Shown here piece by piece: positions 1 to 7,907 of a stretch of DNA of 21,159 bases. The translations under genes and the position numbers were made by a program. Every line of letters starts with the position of its first letter. Within the stretch, counting starts at the first letter, position 1. This stretch comes from DATJIG01 sp035493495 (lineage in GTDB: Bacteria > Pseudomonadota > Alphaproteobacteria > SMXQ01), in NCBI GenBank assembly GCA_035493495.1, contig DATJIG010000129.1, positions 1 through 21,159 on the forward strand, written 5' to 3'. Below the pieces are notes generated by a model. The model was not told the origin of the DNA, did no database searches, and saw only the letters and a program-made list of their open reading frames with translations.

Positions 1-314
1 TGCGGGCAGATCTCGATGGCGTCGATCGGCATCGTCCGGTGCATGCGCTCGTGCATCGCTTCCACGACCGAGCGCTCGACAAGGCCGTTCCCTATATCCG
101 GCTGATTGGTCACGACGACGACAAGAAAGCCGCGTTTGTGCAACGTCCTGACCGCCGCCGCGGCACCCGGCAGCAGGCGGAACTCGGCGAGGCTGCGCGG
201 TGCGTAGGACTTGCCGCCGCGGACCAGTCCGCGAACGATCACTCCGTCGCGGTCGAGAAACACGGCCCGCGCCTTGCGCGCCCCACGCCCCCCCGTCCGC
301 GTAGCGCTACGCAT
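1..314 (-). CDS. GmhB-like HAD-family sugar bisphosphate phosphatase, 5' part only (cut by window edge)
   Basis: Reading leftward from ATG at 314, 104 codons are visible before the window ends. The N-terminus carries the HAD nucleophile motif FLDRDGVI (DxD), then a VVVVTNQPDIG segment (HAD motif II Thr-Asn-Gln), and breaks off at EICP, where GmhB-type enzymes place the first zinc-loop cysteine. This is the D-glycero-D-manno-heptose 1,7-bisphosphate 7-phosphatase/histidinol-phosphatase branch, which removes a phosphate from a phosphosugar in the cytoplasm. The ATG overlaps the TAA of the ABC ATPase by one base (TAATG), so translation is probably coupled. Next to a polysaccharide exporter, a role in making a nucleotide-activated heptose or similar sugar is a reasonable inference. 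Other genes of such a pathway would lie beyond the left edge. Substrate is not determinable, and the C-terminal half with motifs III and IV is not visible. Confidence 0.85.
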   Translation of the reverse strand, partial: MRSATRTGGRGARKARAVFLDRDGVIVRGLVRGGKSYAPRSLAEFRLLPGAAAAVRTLHKRGFLVVVVTNQPDIGNGLVERSVVEAMHERMHRTMPIDAIEICP

Positions 315-1066
315 TATTGGTTTGAAGCGTGATAGCGAGCCATGATCTCGTCGACGGACCCGATGGCGATTAGCCGTCCCGACTCCATCAACGCGGCCTT
401 GCTGCACACGTCCTTGATCATGGCGTCTGAATGGCTCGCCAGCACCATGATGCTGGAGCGGTTGATCAACTCCATCATGCGCTTTTCGGCACGCGCGGCG
501 AACCGCGCGTCGCCGGCGCCGAGACCTTCGTCGAGCAGCAGGATGCCGGGGTCGATGGAGGTGGCGATGGCGAAGGCGAGCCGCGTCATCATTCCGGCGG
601 AATAGGTGCGCACCGGCAGGTTGAGGTAATCGCCGAGCTCGCAGAACTCGGCGATCTCCGGGGTCTTGGCCGCGATCTCCTCGCGCGACATGCCGAGGAA
701 CATGCCGCAGGTCCGGATGTTCTCGTAGCCGGTGTCCTCGATGTCGATGCCGGGCGCCGCGGTGAACAGCGGCGAAATCCGGCCCTCGGTGATGACCTCG
801 CCCGAAACCGGAGCGTAGACGCCGGCCAGCAGCCGGAGCAGCGTCGACTTGCCCGCGCCGTTGTGGCCGACAAGGCCAAGCCGATCGCCGTGGTCGAGGG
901 TGAACGACACATCGTCGAGGGCGCGGACGACGACGCGGTGCTGACGCCCGCTCTCCTGGCGAATGAGACCGCCGGTGCGGCCGAGCAGCGCGGTGCGGAA
1001 GCTGCGGTGCGAGGCCCCGTAAATCGGGTAGTCGAGGACGACGTTCTTGACGACGATCGATGCCAT
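314..1066 (-). CDS. wzt: Polysaccharide ABC exporter ATPase (Wzt/KpsT/TagH type)
   Basis: 250-residue ATP-binding subunit. Walker A is GHNGAGKST (67-75), the signature is YSAGM (155-159) in place of LSGGQ, as is usual for Wzt/KpsT/TagH proteins, Walker B is ILLLDE (175-180), and the H-loop His is 212. It would power export of a lipid-linked polysaccharide or O-antigen across the inner membrane with the permease encoded just upstream (4-nt gap). The protein ends about where the nucleotide-binding domain ends. There is no C-terminal carbohydrate-binding domain like that of Wzt proteins which recognise a capped chain end, so it resembles KpsT/RfbE-type exporters. ATG at 1066 is chosen for the MASIVVKNV beginning. 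No strong Shine-Dalgarno is visible, so coupling to the permease is likely. Confidence 0.93.
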   Translation of the reverse strand: MASIVVKNVVLDYPIYGASHRSFRTALLGRTGGLIRQESGRQHRVVVRALDDVSFTLDHGDRLGLVGHNGAGKSTLLRLLAGVYAPVSGEVITEGRISPLFTAAPGIDIEDTGYENIRTCGMFLGMSREEIAAKTPEIAEFCELGDYLNLPVRTYSAGMMTRLAFAIATSIDPGILLLDEGLGAGDARFAARAEKRMMELINRSSIMVLASHSDAMIKDVCSKAALMESGRLIAIGSVDEIMARYHASNQ

Positions 1067-1070
1067 CGGC

Positions 1071-1862
1071 CTACAACCAGTACGCGATGCGGCGGCGGAA
1101 CCGCGCGTAGAGGTACAGAGTCAACGCCCAGCCGACGACGGCCATCGCGATGTCCACCTCGTACGATAGCAGCCGCGGGGCGCGCCCGAGCAGCGGTTCG
1201 CGCACCACCTCGATCAGGTGATAGAGCACGTTGTAGTCCATCAACTCGGCACGGGCCCCGAGCTGGCGGGAGTACCAGAACACCGGAGTGACGAACATCA
1301 GCACCTGGACGACGTTGCCGACGAGCTGCGGGACGTCGCGGAATCGGGTGCTGATCATGCCGAGCAGCATGCTCATCCACACACCGTTGATCGCGATGAT
1401 GGCTAGGCCGGGAAACATCAGAAGCGTATTGGCGTTCACCGGCACCGGCAGGAGCAGGTAGACGACCACCGCGATCATCAGGTTGTGGAAGAAGACGATG
1501 ATGTTGCGCCACACCAGCGTCCAGTTGAGGATCGACAGCGTGAAGTTGAGTTGCTTGATCAGGCTCTCGGCGATCGTGTAGGTGACGCAACCCTCGTTGA
1601 TGATGGTCGCGATCAGGGTCCACGAGATCATGCCGGCGGTGACGAACGGCAGATACTCGGCGACGTCGCTGCCGAACAGCGGCGCCCAGATGAGCCCCAG
1701 TCCGCCGATGAACATGCCGAGACTCAGCGTCACCCAGAACGGGCCGAGGACAGTGCGGCGGTAGCGCCGTTTCACTTCCTGCCAGCCCAGACGTCCCCAC
1801 ACCCGCCACGCGAGAAGACCTCTGACGAGATCGGTGACAGCGAGCTTGTAATCGGGCTTCAA
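1071..1862 (-). CDS. wzm: Polysaccharide ABC exporter permease (Wzm/ABC-2 type)
   Basis: 263-residue integral membrane protein of the ABC-2 family. The N-terminal cytoplasmic part (LGWQEVKRRYRRTVLGPFW, about 25-43) is the typical amphipathic entry of Wzm/KpsM/TagG permeases. It is followed by about six hydrophobic segments and a basic tail (ARFRRRIAYWL). It forms the inner-membrane channel for an undecaprenyl-linked glycan together with the downstream ATPase. The only plausible start is TTG at 1862: an in-frame TAG lies ten codons upstream and no ATG or GTG falls between, and starting later would delete the conserved amphipathic segment. It lies 94 nt downstream of the aldolase/dehydrogenase gene on the same strand. 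No clear promoter was found in that gap, so an operon with it is possible but unproven. Confidence 0.9.
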   Translation of the reverse strand: MKPDYKLAVTDLVRGLLAWRVWGRLGWQEVKRRYRRTVLGPFWVTLSLGMFIGGLGLIWAPLFGSDVAEYLPFVTAGMISWTLIATIINEGCVTYTIAESLIKQLNFTLSILNWTLVWRNIIVFFHNLMIAVVVYLLLPVPVNANTLLMFPGLAIIAINGVWMSMLLGMISTRFRDVPQLVGNVVQVLMFVTPVFWYSRQLGARAELMDYNVLYHLIEVVREPLLGRAPRLLSYEVDIAMAVVGWALTLYLYARFRRRIAYWL

Positions 1863-1956
1863 GAACTGCGTCTCATCGCTGCACGGGCTCTACGCGAGCG
1901 CCGAATGTCGCGTTGGGTAGCACTTACGAAACTCCAACGCAAATGGCTGTCGTCCG

Positions 1957-4002
1957 TCAACGCACCGCCGCCGCTATGTTTCCGCCGTCGACCGTCAGGA
2001 TCGCGCCCGTGGTCTTGTCGGCGAGGGCAAGGCTGACGAACGCCTGGGCGACGTCCTCGGCGGTGACTTCGCGCTGCAGCAGATTGCCGCCCATATAGTC
2101 GGCGGTCGACACCCCGCGGGCCTTGGCCCGCTCGGCGATCATCTGGTCGGTCAGGAGGCCGCTGCGAATTCGGTCGGCGTTCACCGCGTTGGCGCGGATG
2201 CCTTCGGCGCCGTGGTCAAGGGCATACTGCCGCATCAGCGCCATGGTCGCGGTCTTAGGCAGGCCGTAGGGTCCGAAATCGGCACCCGGGTTGAGCGCCT
2301 GCTTCGAGACGTTGAAAAGCAGCACGCCACCCATGGCCTGCCTGCGCATGACGGCGACAGCCGCCTGGGCGACGCGCTGGTGACCGTAGAAGTTGAGCTC
2401 GAAGCTCTCGCGCAAGACCGCCTCGTCGACGTCGCCGATGCGGCCCTGCCAGGCACGCCCGGCGTTGGAAACGACAATGTCGACGCCGCCGAAGGTTTCG
2501 GCAAGCGACGCGAACGCGGCTTTGACCGCCGCCGCATCGGTGACGTCGCAGGGTACCGCGATGGCCTTGAGCGCCTTGGCCGCAGCGGTCAGCCCCTCGC
2601 CCGGCAGATCGAGGATCGCGACCTCGGCGCCCTCGGCCCTGAACGCCGCCGCCGTGGCGCGGCCGATCCCCAACGCGCCGCCGGTGACGGCGACGACATG
2701 GCGCGCGAGCCGCGGCTCCTTGGCCTTGCCGAGCTTGGCCTGCTCCAGCGACCAATACTCCATGTCGAACATGTCGGCTTCGGACACGCACTGGTAATGG
2801 CCGATCGCCTCGGCGTCGGTGATGGTCGCGATCGTGCTTTCGGCAATGTCGCTCGCGATCCGCGCCGCCGACTTGCCGGCGCCGACGCCGAACAGGCCGA
2901 GGCCCGGCACCAGCAACACGCGCGGCATCGGGTCGAGCTCGACCTTCCTGGTCTCCTGCGTCGCGTTGTGGCGCGCGAAATACTCATGATAGCGCGCGAC
3001 GAACCCGTCGAACGCCCTGGCGGCATCGGCGCGGAACGCGTCGAGGGCGCCCACGCGCGGCGCCGGCAGGATCACCGGCCAATTCTTGGTGCGGATCGTG
3101 TGGTCGGGCGTGACCACACCGACCTGCGAATAGCGCGCGAGGTCGCGGCCGTTGACGTAGTTGAGGATCGTGGGGCTGGTCCGGAAATCGAGGACGACGC
3201 GCGCCGAGCCGGCCTTTCCGGGAATCGCCGTGAGCCCGCGCAGGATCGGCGCGACCTCGGCGACCGGCGCCAGATCCTTCGGAATTTGGGCGGAGGCGAA
3301 CACCTGCTTCCGACCCTTCTGCAGGCGACGTTCGGCGAGCGTCACCATGGCGATCATCCGCTCGTAGGCTTCGCGCGCGCTCGCGCCCCAGGTGAAGATG
3401 CCGTGGCGCTCGAGGATCATGCCCTCGGAGTCGGGATGCGCCTCGAACACCTCGGCCGCCTTCTTGGCGAGCTGGAACCCCGGCATGATGTACGGCACGT
3501 ACGCCATGCGGTCGCCGTAGACTTCGCGGCAGAGCGCGGCGCCGTCGTCCTGGTCGCTGACCGCGAGCACCGCTGTCGAATGCGTGTGATCGACGAATTT
3601 CTGCGGCAGGAAGGCGTGGAGCAGCGTCTCGACCGAGGGGTTCGGCGCCGACGCGTCGAGCAGGTTGATGCGCTGGGCGTTGACCATGTCCTCGTCGCTG
3701 AGCTTGCCCAGCGCCCTGAGCTCGCGGATCGGCTCGAGGCGCACGGCGGGCAGGCCCTGCGGCTCGATGTCGGCCATGTCCCAGCCCGAGCCCTTGACGC
3801 AGAGCACCTCGACGGGACGGCCGAGCTGGTCGGGCACCCGCGTCTTGACGCTGGTGTTGCCGCCGCCGTGGAGCACCAGCGCCGGATCGCGGCCCAACAG
3901 CCGCGAGGTATAGACCCGAAGCGCCAGGTCCTCGCCGACGCCCTGCTGGGCGTAGCGCTCGACCATGCGTTTCGCGTCCTCGTCCGACCACCGGCTGTCC
4001 AT
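1957..4002 (-). CDS. Bifunctional class II aldolase / short-chain dehydrogenase (RhaD-RhaE-like fusion)
   Basis: 681 residues from ATG 4002 (a GTG at 4029 would add nine). The N-terminal half is a class II aldolase/adducin domain: HGGGNTSVK (45-53), a candidate catalytic Glu125, and metal ligands His139, His141 and His200 (the last in ERHGIFTWG). The C-terminal half, from about 432, is a classical SDR: TGGALGIG nucleotide loop (440-447), NAG (513-515), Ser566 and YGLPK (Tyr579, Lys583). This architecture and length match the bifunctional rhamnulose-1-phosphate aldolase/lactaldehyde dehydrogenase family, which cleaves a ketose phosphate to DHAP plus an aldehyde and oxidises the aldehyde. No rhamnose isomerase, kinase or transporter gene is visible, so the true sugar is unknown. 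It diverges from the GmhB-like gene at 4109. Confidence 0.9.
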   Translation of the reverse strand: MDSRWSDEDAKRMVERYAQQGVGEDLALRVYTSRLLGRDPALVLHGGGNTSVKTRVPDQLGRPVEVLCVKGSGWDMADIEPQGLPAVRLEPIRELRALGKLSDEDMVNAQRINLLDASAPNPSVETLLHAFLPQKFVDHTHSTAVLAVSDQDDGAALCREVYGDRMAYVPYIMPGFQLAKKAAEVFEAHPDSEGMILERHGIFTWGASAREAYERMIAMVTLAERRLQKGRKQVFASAQIPKDLAPVAEVAPILRGLTAIPGKAGSARVVLDFRTSPTILNYVNGRDLARYSQVGVVTPDHTIRTKNWPVILPAPRVGALDAFRADAARAFDGFVARYHEYFARHNATQETRKVELDPMPRVLLVPGLGLFGVGAGKSAARIASDIAESTIATITDAEAIGHYQCVSEADMFDMEYWSLEQAKLGKAKEPRLARHVVAVTGGALGIGRATAAAFRAEGAEVAILDLPGEGLTAAAKALKAIAVPCDVTDAAAVKAAFASLAETFGGVDIVVSNAGRAWQGRIGDVDEAVLRESFELNFYGHQRVAQAAVAVMRRQAMGGVLLFNVSKQALNPGADFGPYGLPKTATMALMRQYALDHGAEGIRANAVNADRIRSGLLTDQMIAERAKARGVSTADYMGGNLLQREVTAEDVAQAFVSLALADKTTGAILTVDGGNIAAAVR

Positions 4003-4038
4003 CAGGCCTCTCGTCCCGGCTCTCGTCACACGCCGGAT

Positions 4039-4063
4039 GTACTAAATCCCAAGTGTGCTAAAT
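4039..4063. promoter_or_regulatory. Nine-base direct repeat GTRCTAAAT in a divergent promoter region
   Basis: GTACTAAAT (4039-4047) and GTGCTAAAT (4055-4063) occur 16 nt apart, start to start, in the roughly 100-nt region between the divergent aldolase/dehydrogenase (start 4002) and GmhB-like phosphatase (start 4109). It is an AT-rich island in GC-rich surroundings. It could be a two-site operator or overlapping -10 elements. No recognised regulator motif was identified. Confidence 0.35.
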
Positions 4064-4108
4064 GTAATTCAGTTCGACGCAAACGGCATCCACGATCCTC
4101 CTCGCATC

Positions 4109-4711
4109 ATGGCCCTTCCCTCCGACGCGCGCGCGAAGCCGGCAATCTTCGTCGATCGCGACGGCGTGGTCCTCGAAATGGTCGACTACCTCAACCGCGT
4201 CGACCAGGTGGCCCTCGCGCCAGGAGTCGCCGAGGCGATCCGCGCCATCAACGATGCCGGCGTGCCGCTGGTGATCGTCACCAACCAGTCCGCGATCGCG
4301 CGCGGCATGCTGACCGAGGCGGGGCTCGAGACGATCCATGCGCGCATGAAGGAGCTGCTCGCGGCCGCGGGCGCGCGCATCGATGCGATCTACTACTGCC
4401 CGCACCACCCCGAGGCCGGCGAGTCCGCCTATCGGCGCGACTGCGAGTGCCGCAAGCCGAAGCCCGGCATGCTGCGCGAGGCCGCAAACGACCTCGGCCT
4501 CGATCTTTCGCGCAGCGTCATGGTCGGCGATCACGCGACCGACATCGAGGCCGGCGCCAACGCCGGGGTCGCGCAGGCAATGCTCGTGCTGACCGGGCAC
4601 GGGCAGATGAGCGCCGCGGCGCTGCGCAACGCGGGCCTCTCGCCTTCCGCGACCTTCGCCGACGGCGCTACGGCGCTCCGCGCGGCGCTCGATGCGGTAA
4701 AAACCCGCTGA
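4109..4711 (+). CDS. gmhB: D-glycero-D-manno-heptose 1,7-bisphosphate 7-phosphatase-like HAD enzyme
   Basis: 200 residues from ATG 4109. A GTG at 4055 would add 18 residues that look non-coding (they carry the 5' repeat). Visible HAD motifs are FVDRDGVV (nucleophile Asp16, acid/base Asp18), IVTNQS, and MVGDHATDIEAG (acidic motif IV). The zinc loop typical of GmhB is present as CPHHP followed by CECRKPKPGM (Cys-x-His ... Cys-x-Cys). GmhB removes the C7 phosphate in ADP- or GDP-heptose synthesis for LPS core, S-layer or capsule sugars. The same family includes histidinol-phosphate phosphatases, so the substrate remains open. No other heptose gene is adjacent. A second family member is cut by the left edge of this window. 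It is followed after 99 nt, containing a promoter, by the dioxygenase gene. Confidence 0.85.
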   Translation: MALPSDARAKPAIFVDRDGVVLEMVDYLNRVDQVALAPGVAEAIRAINDAGVPLVIVTNQSAIARGMLTEAGLETIHARMKELLAAAGARIDAIYYCPHHPEAGESAYRRDCECRKPKPGMLREAANDLGLDLSRSVMVGDHATDIEAGANAGVAQAMLVLTGHGQMSAAALRNAGLSPSATFADGATALRAALDAVKTR

Positions 4712-4741
4712 AATAGCCGATTTTTGAAACGTCGCACGGCG

Positions 4742-4770
4742 TTGACCGGGCGCGTCGCGGTTCCTATCTT
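4742..4770 (+). promoter_or_regulatory. Sigma70-like promoter for the dioxygenase gene
   Basis: TTGACC (4742-4747) and TATCTT (4765-4770) are separated by exactly 17 nt, matching 5 of 6 and 4 of 6 consensus positions. They lie 41 nt before the ATG at 4811. A start near 4777 would give a leader of about 34 nt containing the GGAG ribosome-binding site at 4801-4804. Confidence 0.6.
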
Positions 4771-4810
4771 CGCAGCATCATCACATGCCATTCAGAATGC
4801 GGAGCGAGCG

Positions 4811-5704
4811 ATGTCGTTCACCGTCAACAAGCTCTCCGAGGCCGGCGCCGCCGAGGTCATCGGTCTCGACTGCTCGCGGCCGCTCGCGCCCGACGACAAG
4901 GCCGCATTGTGGCAGACGTTCCTCACCTATCCGATCCTCTGCATCCGTGATCAGCATCTGACCCCGCCGCAGCAGGCCGCGTTCGCCCGGCAGTACGGAC
5001 CGCTCGAGGCGCAGGACCGCTCGCCCTACACCCATCCCGACGATCCCGACATCCTCATCCTGTCGAACGAGATCCGCCCCGACGGCACCGCGGTCGGCAT
5101 CGTCGATGCCGGCGACTTCTGGCACTCCGATTCGTCCCATCTGCCGGAGCCGTGCCAGACGACGATCCTCTACGCGATCCGCAATCCGGCGCGCGGCGGC
5201 GACACCGAGTTCTGCAACATGTACCAGGCCTACGAGGCGCTGCCCGACGAGCTCAAGCGCCAGGTCGAGGGACGCCAGGCCATCCATCACGTCAGCAAGA
5301 CGAAGAATCCGCGAGTCACCATCTCCCCGGATCGGCCGGGCGCGAAGGAGTACTACGAGGCGCGCGCCAACGAGACCAAGGAAATCCGGCAGCCGCTGGT
5401 CCGCACCCATCCCGAGACCGGCCGCCAGGCGCTCTACATCTCGCCGCGCTTCACCATCGGCGTCGCCGACATGCCGAACGACGAGGCGCAAGCGCTGCTC
5501 GACAAACTGTTCGCCTCGTTCGTCAAGGAGCGGCGCATCCAGTATCGCCACAAGTGGAAGGACGGCGATCTGGTGATGTGGGACAACCGCTGCCTCGTCC
5601 ACCGCGCGGTCGGCGGCTACGGCCTGCCCGACATCCGCCGCATGCACCGCACGACGATCTGCGGCGACAAGCCGTTCTACAAGCCGACGCCGCGCGCCGC
5701 CTGA
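4811..5704 (+). CDS. TauD/TfdA-family Fe(II)/2-oxoglutarate-dependent dioxygenase
   Basis: 297 residues from ATG 4811, chosen because GGAG (4801-4804) sits 6 nt upstream. An in-frame start at 4724 would add 29 residues that overlap the promoter. The iron triad is His105 and Asp107 (WHSDSSH) with His264 (CLVHRAVGGY), and the 2-oxoglutarate-binding Arg is in RRMHR (276-280). Length and motif spacing fit the TauD/TfdA family, which hydroxylates small acids (taurine, alkylsulfates, 2,4-D and others) with release of CO2 and succinate. No transporter or sulfonate gene is nearby, so the substrate cannot be assigned. The protein is cytoplasmic, with no signal peptide. It is probably monocistronic, because 376 nt separate it from the next gene. 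Confidence 0.92.
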   Translation: MSFTVNKLSEAGAAEVIGLDCSRPLAPDDKAALWQTFLTYPILCIRDQHLTPPQQAAFARQYGPLEAQDRSPYTHPDDPDILILSNEIRPDGTAVGIVDAGDFWHSDSSHLPEPCQTTILYAIRNPARGGDTEFCNMYQAYEALPDELKRQVEGRQAIHHVSKTKNPRVTISPDRPGAKEYYEARANETKEIRQPLVRTHPETGRQALYISPRFTIGVADMPNDEAQALLDKLFASFVKERRIQYRHKWKDGDLVMWDNRCLVHRAVGGYGLPDIRRMHRTTICGDKPFYKPTPRAA

Positions 5705-6080
5705 GATCTGTCGGGGTCTGCCCCCTCCCCCGCCGTCCTGTCGCCGGTGTCACACCCGGCTGTGAGCGGCCGTGTCGAGCGCACACGTGCGGCAACAGCC
5801 GACTCAGCAGATTCAACGCCCTTCCCCGAGGCGCTAATCAGCCGCAACGGGCCTTCGACCTTTATTGGTACGAAACTGATTTTCGCCCATCGGATATTGA
5901 CGAGGGATTTTACGGGCTGAACAATGGTCTCGGCTCGCTTGATGCCGCACTCAAACGTCGCTGCCGTCCTGAGCCCTTCGCCCACCGGGGCGGGCCGCTT
6001 CTGCTGCCGACGGATCTGGCCATTTCGCGTACGCGTAAAGCTTGCGCTTACGACCGAACCGAATGGCGGAGGGGGATTCC
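5705..6080. other. Intergenic region between dioxygenase and RTX genes, no gene seen
   Basis: 376 nt without a convincing coding frame. A small GGGG-TCTG-CCCC hairpin follows the dioxygenase stop (5713-5724) but has no T-tract. The stretch from about 5861 to 5925 is AT-richer and holds a possible promoter (listed separately). CGCGTACGCG (6026-6035) is a perfect 10-bp palindrome about 45 nt before the RTX start. Nothing here resembles a known riboswitch or RNA gene. Confidence 0.5.
5897..5925 (+). promoter_or_regulatory. Possible sigma70-like promoter for the RTX gene
   Basis: TTGACG (5897-5902) is followed after 17 nt by AACAAT (5920-5925), 5 of 6 and about 4 of 6 matches to consensus, in a locally AT-rich patch. 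It would give a leader of about 150 nt before ATG 6081. The call rests on these hexamers alone. Confidence 0.3.
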
Positions 6081-7208
6081 ATGGGCGCGACGCTTCACTT
6101 CTACACATCGACGGACATGACGTCCCTGGAAGCCACCGACGGCGGCACCGTGACGGTGGCCAACGCGAGCCAGATCACCATCAGCGACGGCATCAGCACA
6201 TCGACCTATCTCGGTCAGTTCACCTACGGCCTGACCACCATCACCGGCGTATGGCAGGGCTTCCAGCAGTACGAGAGCGGCACGCTGGTGGCCGAATTCA
6301 CCGGCATGAACGCCGACGCGGCGACGGCCTTCGGCTATCTCGAGGCCAACCAGCTCCAGGCGATGCTCCAGTACATCCTCGCCGGAAATGATTCGATCGT
6401 CGGCTCGACCGGCAACGACGTGCTCAACGGTTATGGCGGCGCCGACACGCTGATCGGCGGCACGGGAGACGATGTCTATTACGTCGACAATCCGGGCGAC
6501 GTCGTCACCGAGAACGCGGGCGAAGGCAACGACTGGGTCTACACGACGCTCGCCTCCTACACGATGCCGGCCAACGTCGAGATCATGACGCTGAGCGGCG
6601 CCGGTCCAGCGAACGCCACCGGCAACGCCGGCGACAACATCATGTTCGGGAATGCCTGGAACAACTACTTCGATGGCGGCGCGGGTGGCGACTTCATGGC
6701 CGGTGGTCCCGGCGACGACGCCTACTGGGTCGACAGCGCATCCGACGTCGTCTACGAGAAGCCGGGCGAGGGCGGCGACACCATCGTCACCGTCATCAAC
6801 TACCAGCTCTTCGCCGGCAGCGACGTCGAGGCGATCGTCATGCTCGACCAAGGCGGCAACATCAACGCCGTCGGCAGCGACTTCGACAACCTGATCCAAG
6901 GCAACAACTTCGACAACGTCATCGTCGGCCGCGGCGGCAACGACCGCCTGTGGGGCTTCGCCGGCGCCGACCGGTTCATCTTCAACACCGGCGACGCCCA
7001 CGACACCATCTTCGACTACAACCACGGCCAGGGCGACTACCTCGACATTCGGGTGTCGGGCTACACGACGGCAGCGCAAATCCTCGCCGCCGCCCACGAC
7101 GATGGCACCAACACAACCATTACATTCAATGCCAACGATTCGATCACGCTGAACAACGTCACCGTCGCCCAGCTCAGCGCCTCGGATTTCCTGATCATCC
7201 CGCCCTGA
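6081..7208 (+). CDS. Small RTX (hemolysin-type calcium-binding) protein, probably secreted
   Basis: 375 residues from ATG 6081. The purine-rich GCGGAGGGGG ends 5 nt before it, whereas in-frame starts at 6042 and 6063 lie before or inside that site. Residues 1-100 form a Thr/Ser/Gly-rich beta-type region without a recognised catalytic motif. RTX nonapeptides follow in three clusters: about 108-134 (GSTGNDVLN, GYGGADTLI, GGTGDDVYY), 198-216 (GGAGGDFMA, GGPGDDAYW) and 283-301 (GRGGNDRLW, GFAGADRFI). The C-terminus (GQGDYLDI, then ASDFLIIPP) has the acidic and hydrophobic character typical of RTX proteins exported by type I secretion. There is no N-terminal signal peptide. No type I secretion genes are in the window, so any exporter would be elsewhere. 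Binding of Ca2+ outside the cell is expected from the family. The gene ends only 10 nt from the convergent carbonic anhydrase gene. Confidence 0.9.
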   Translation: MGATLHFYTSTDMTSLEATDGGTVTVANASQITISDGISTSTYLGQFTYGLTTITGVWQGFQQYESGTLVAEFTGMNADAATAFGYLEANQLQAMLQYILAGNDSIVGSTGNDVLNGYGGADTLIGGTGDDVYYVDNPGDVVTENAGEGNDWVYTTLASYTMPANVEIMTLSGAGPANATGNAGDNIMFGNAWNNYFDGGAGGDFMAGGPGDDAYWVDSASDVVYEKPGEGGDTIVTVINYQLFAGSDVEAIVMLDQGGNINAVGSDFDNLIQGNNFDNVIVGRGGNDRLWGFAGADRFIFNTGDAHDTIFDYNHGQGDYLDIRVSGYTTAAQILAAAHDDGTNTTITFNANDSITLNNVTVAQLSASDFLIIPP

Positions 7209-7218
7209 GCGGGACGGT

Positions 7219-7836
7219 TCAGTTCATCGGCGCGAACGAGCCGTCGGCCTGAAGGGCGAACAACGCACCGGCTTCGATGCTGAACCACCAGCCGTGGAGC
7301 GCGATCTTGCCCGCGCGCTCGGCGTCGGCCACCCACGGGAAGGTCCGCAGGTTCACGATCGAGGTGCGGATCGCCGACTCCTCCAAGTGGCGCGAGAGAT
7401 CGGGATCGCCGATGTCGTGCCGGCACTCCGCGTGCTCGGCGATCGACACCCACGGACCGATGAACTCGCGCGACGGCGGATCGCCGGCGAGGCTGCGGCG
7501 CAACGCCTCCATGCCGCCGCAGCGCGAATGCCCGAGCACGACGACGTCGCGCACGCCGAGGTCGCGCACCGCGAACTCGAGAGCGGCGCTGGTGCCGTGG
7601 TAGTGGCCGTCGGGCTGGTACGGCGGCACGAGGTTGGCGACGTTGCGGACCACGAACAGCTCGCCCGGCTCGGCGTTGAGCAGGATCGCCGGATCGACGC
7701 GCGAGTCCGAGCAGGCGATCACCAGAACCCCGGGGCTCTGGCCGGCCTTCACCAGGTCCTCGTAGATCTCCGGCCGTTGATCGAAATACTTGGCACGGAA
7801 AACCCGGAACCCGGCGGTCAGCTTGTCGATGGCCAT
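7219..7836 (-). CDS. Beta-class carbonic anhydrase
   Basis: 205 residues from ATG 7836, preceded by AAGGA 6 nt upstream. The longer frame reaching 7947 overlaps the end of the neighbouring GT41 gene and is rejected. Zinc ligands Cys42, His103 and Cys106 and the Asp44-Arg46 dyad lie in the family motifs CSDSR and HSRCGG. The family interconverts CO2 and bicarbonate in the cytoplasm and supplies bicarbonate for carboxylases, including acetyl-CoA carboxylase. It is the last gene of the minus-strand run, 67 nt after the second GT41 gene, and a candidate promoter of its own sits in that gap, so it may be expressed independently. Confidence 0.95.
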   Translation of the reverse strand: MAIDKLTAGFRVFRAKYFDQRPEIYEDLVKAGQSPGVLVIACSDSRVDPAILLNAEPGELFVVRNVANLVPPYQPDGHYHGTSAALEFAVRDLGVRDVVVLGHSRCGGMEALRRSLAGDPPSREFIGPWVSIAEHAECRHDIGDPDLSRHLEESAIRTSIVNLRTFPWVADAERAGKIALHGWWFSIEAGALFALQADGSFAPMN

Positions 7837-7878
7837 GTCGATCCTTGCCAATGATGGAGAACGCGAGGCGTGTCGGTG

Positions 7879-7907
7879 CTTATTCCCGAGCCCGGCGCGA
7901 AAATCAA
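7879..7907 (-). promoter_or_regulatory. Possible promoter for carbonic anhydrase
   Basis: On the minus strand TTGATT (7907-7902, overlapping the GT41 stop codon) is followed after 17 nt by AATAAG (7884-7879), 4 of 6 matches each. Initiation near 7872 would leave a leader of about 36 nt. Confidence 0.35.

Noticed and set aside
4694..4708. GCGG-TAAAAAC-CCGC as a terminator of the GmhB-like gene
   Set aside because: The stem is only 4 bp, lies inside the coding end, and the nearest T-run is 12 nt further on.
2212..4716. 834-codon plus-strand open frame
   Set aside because: It lies antisense to the aldolase/dehydrogenase and out of frame with the GmhB-like gene. Its composition is Arg/Ala/Asp-rich with no motif, a typical shadow in high-GC DNA.
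5713..5724. GGGG-TCTG-CCCC as a terminator of the dioxygenase gene
   Set aside because: It has a four-base stem with no T-tract, and such structures are expected by chance in this composition.
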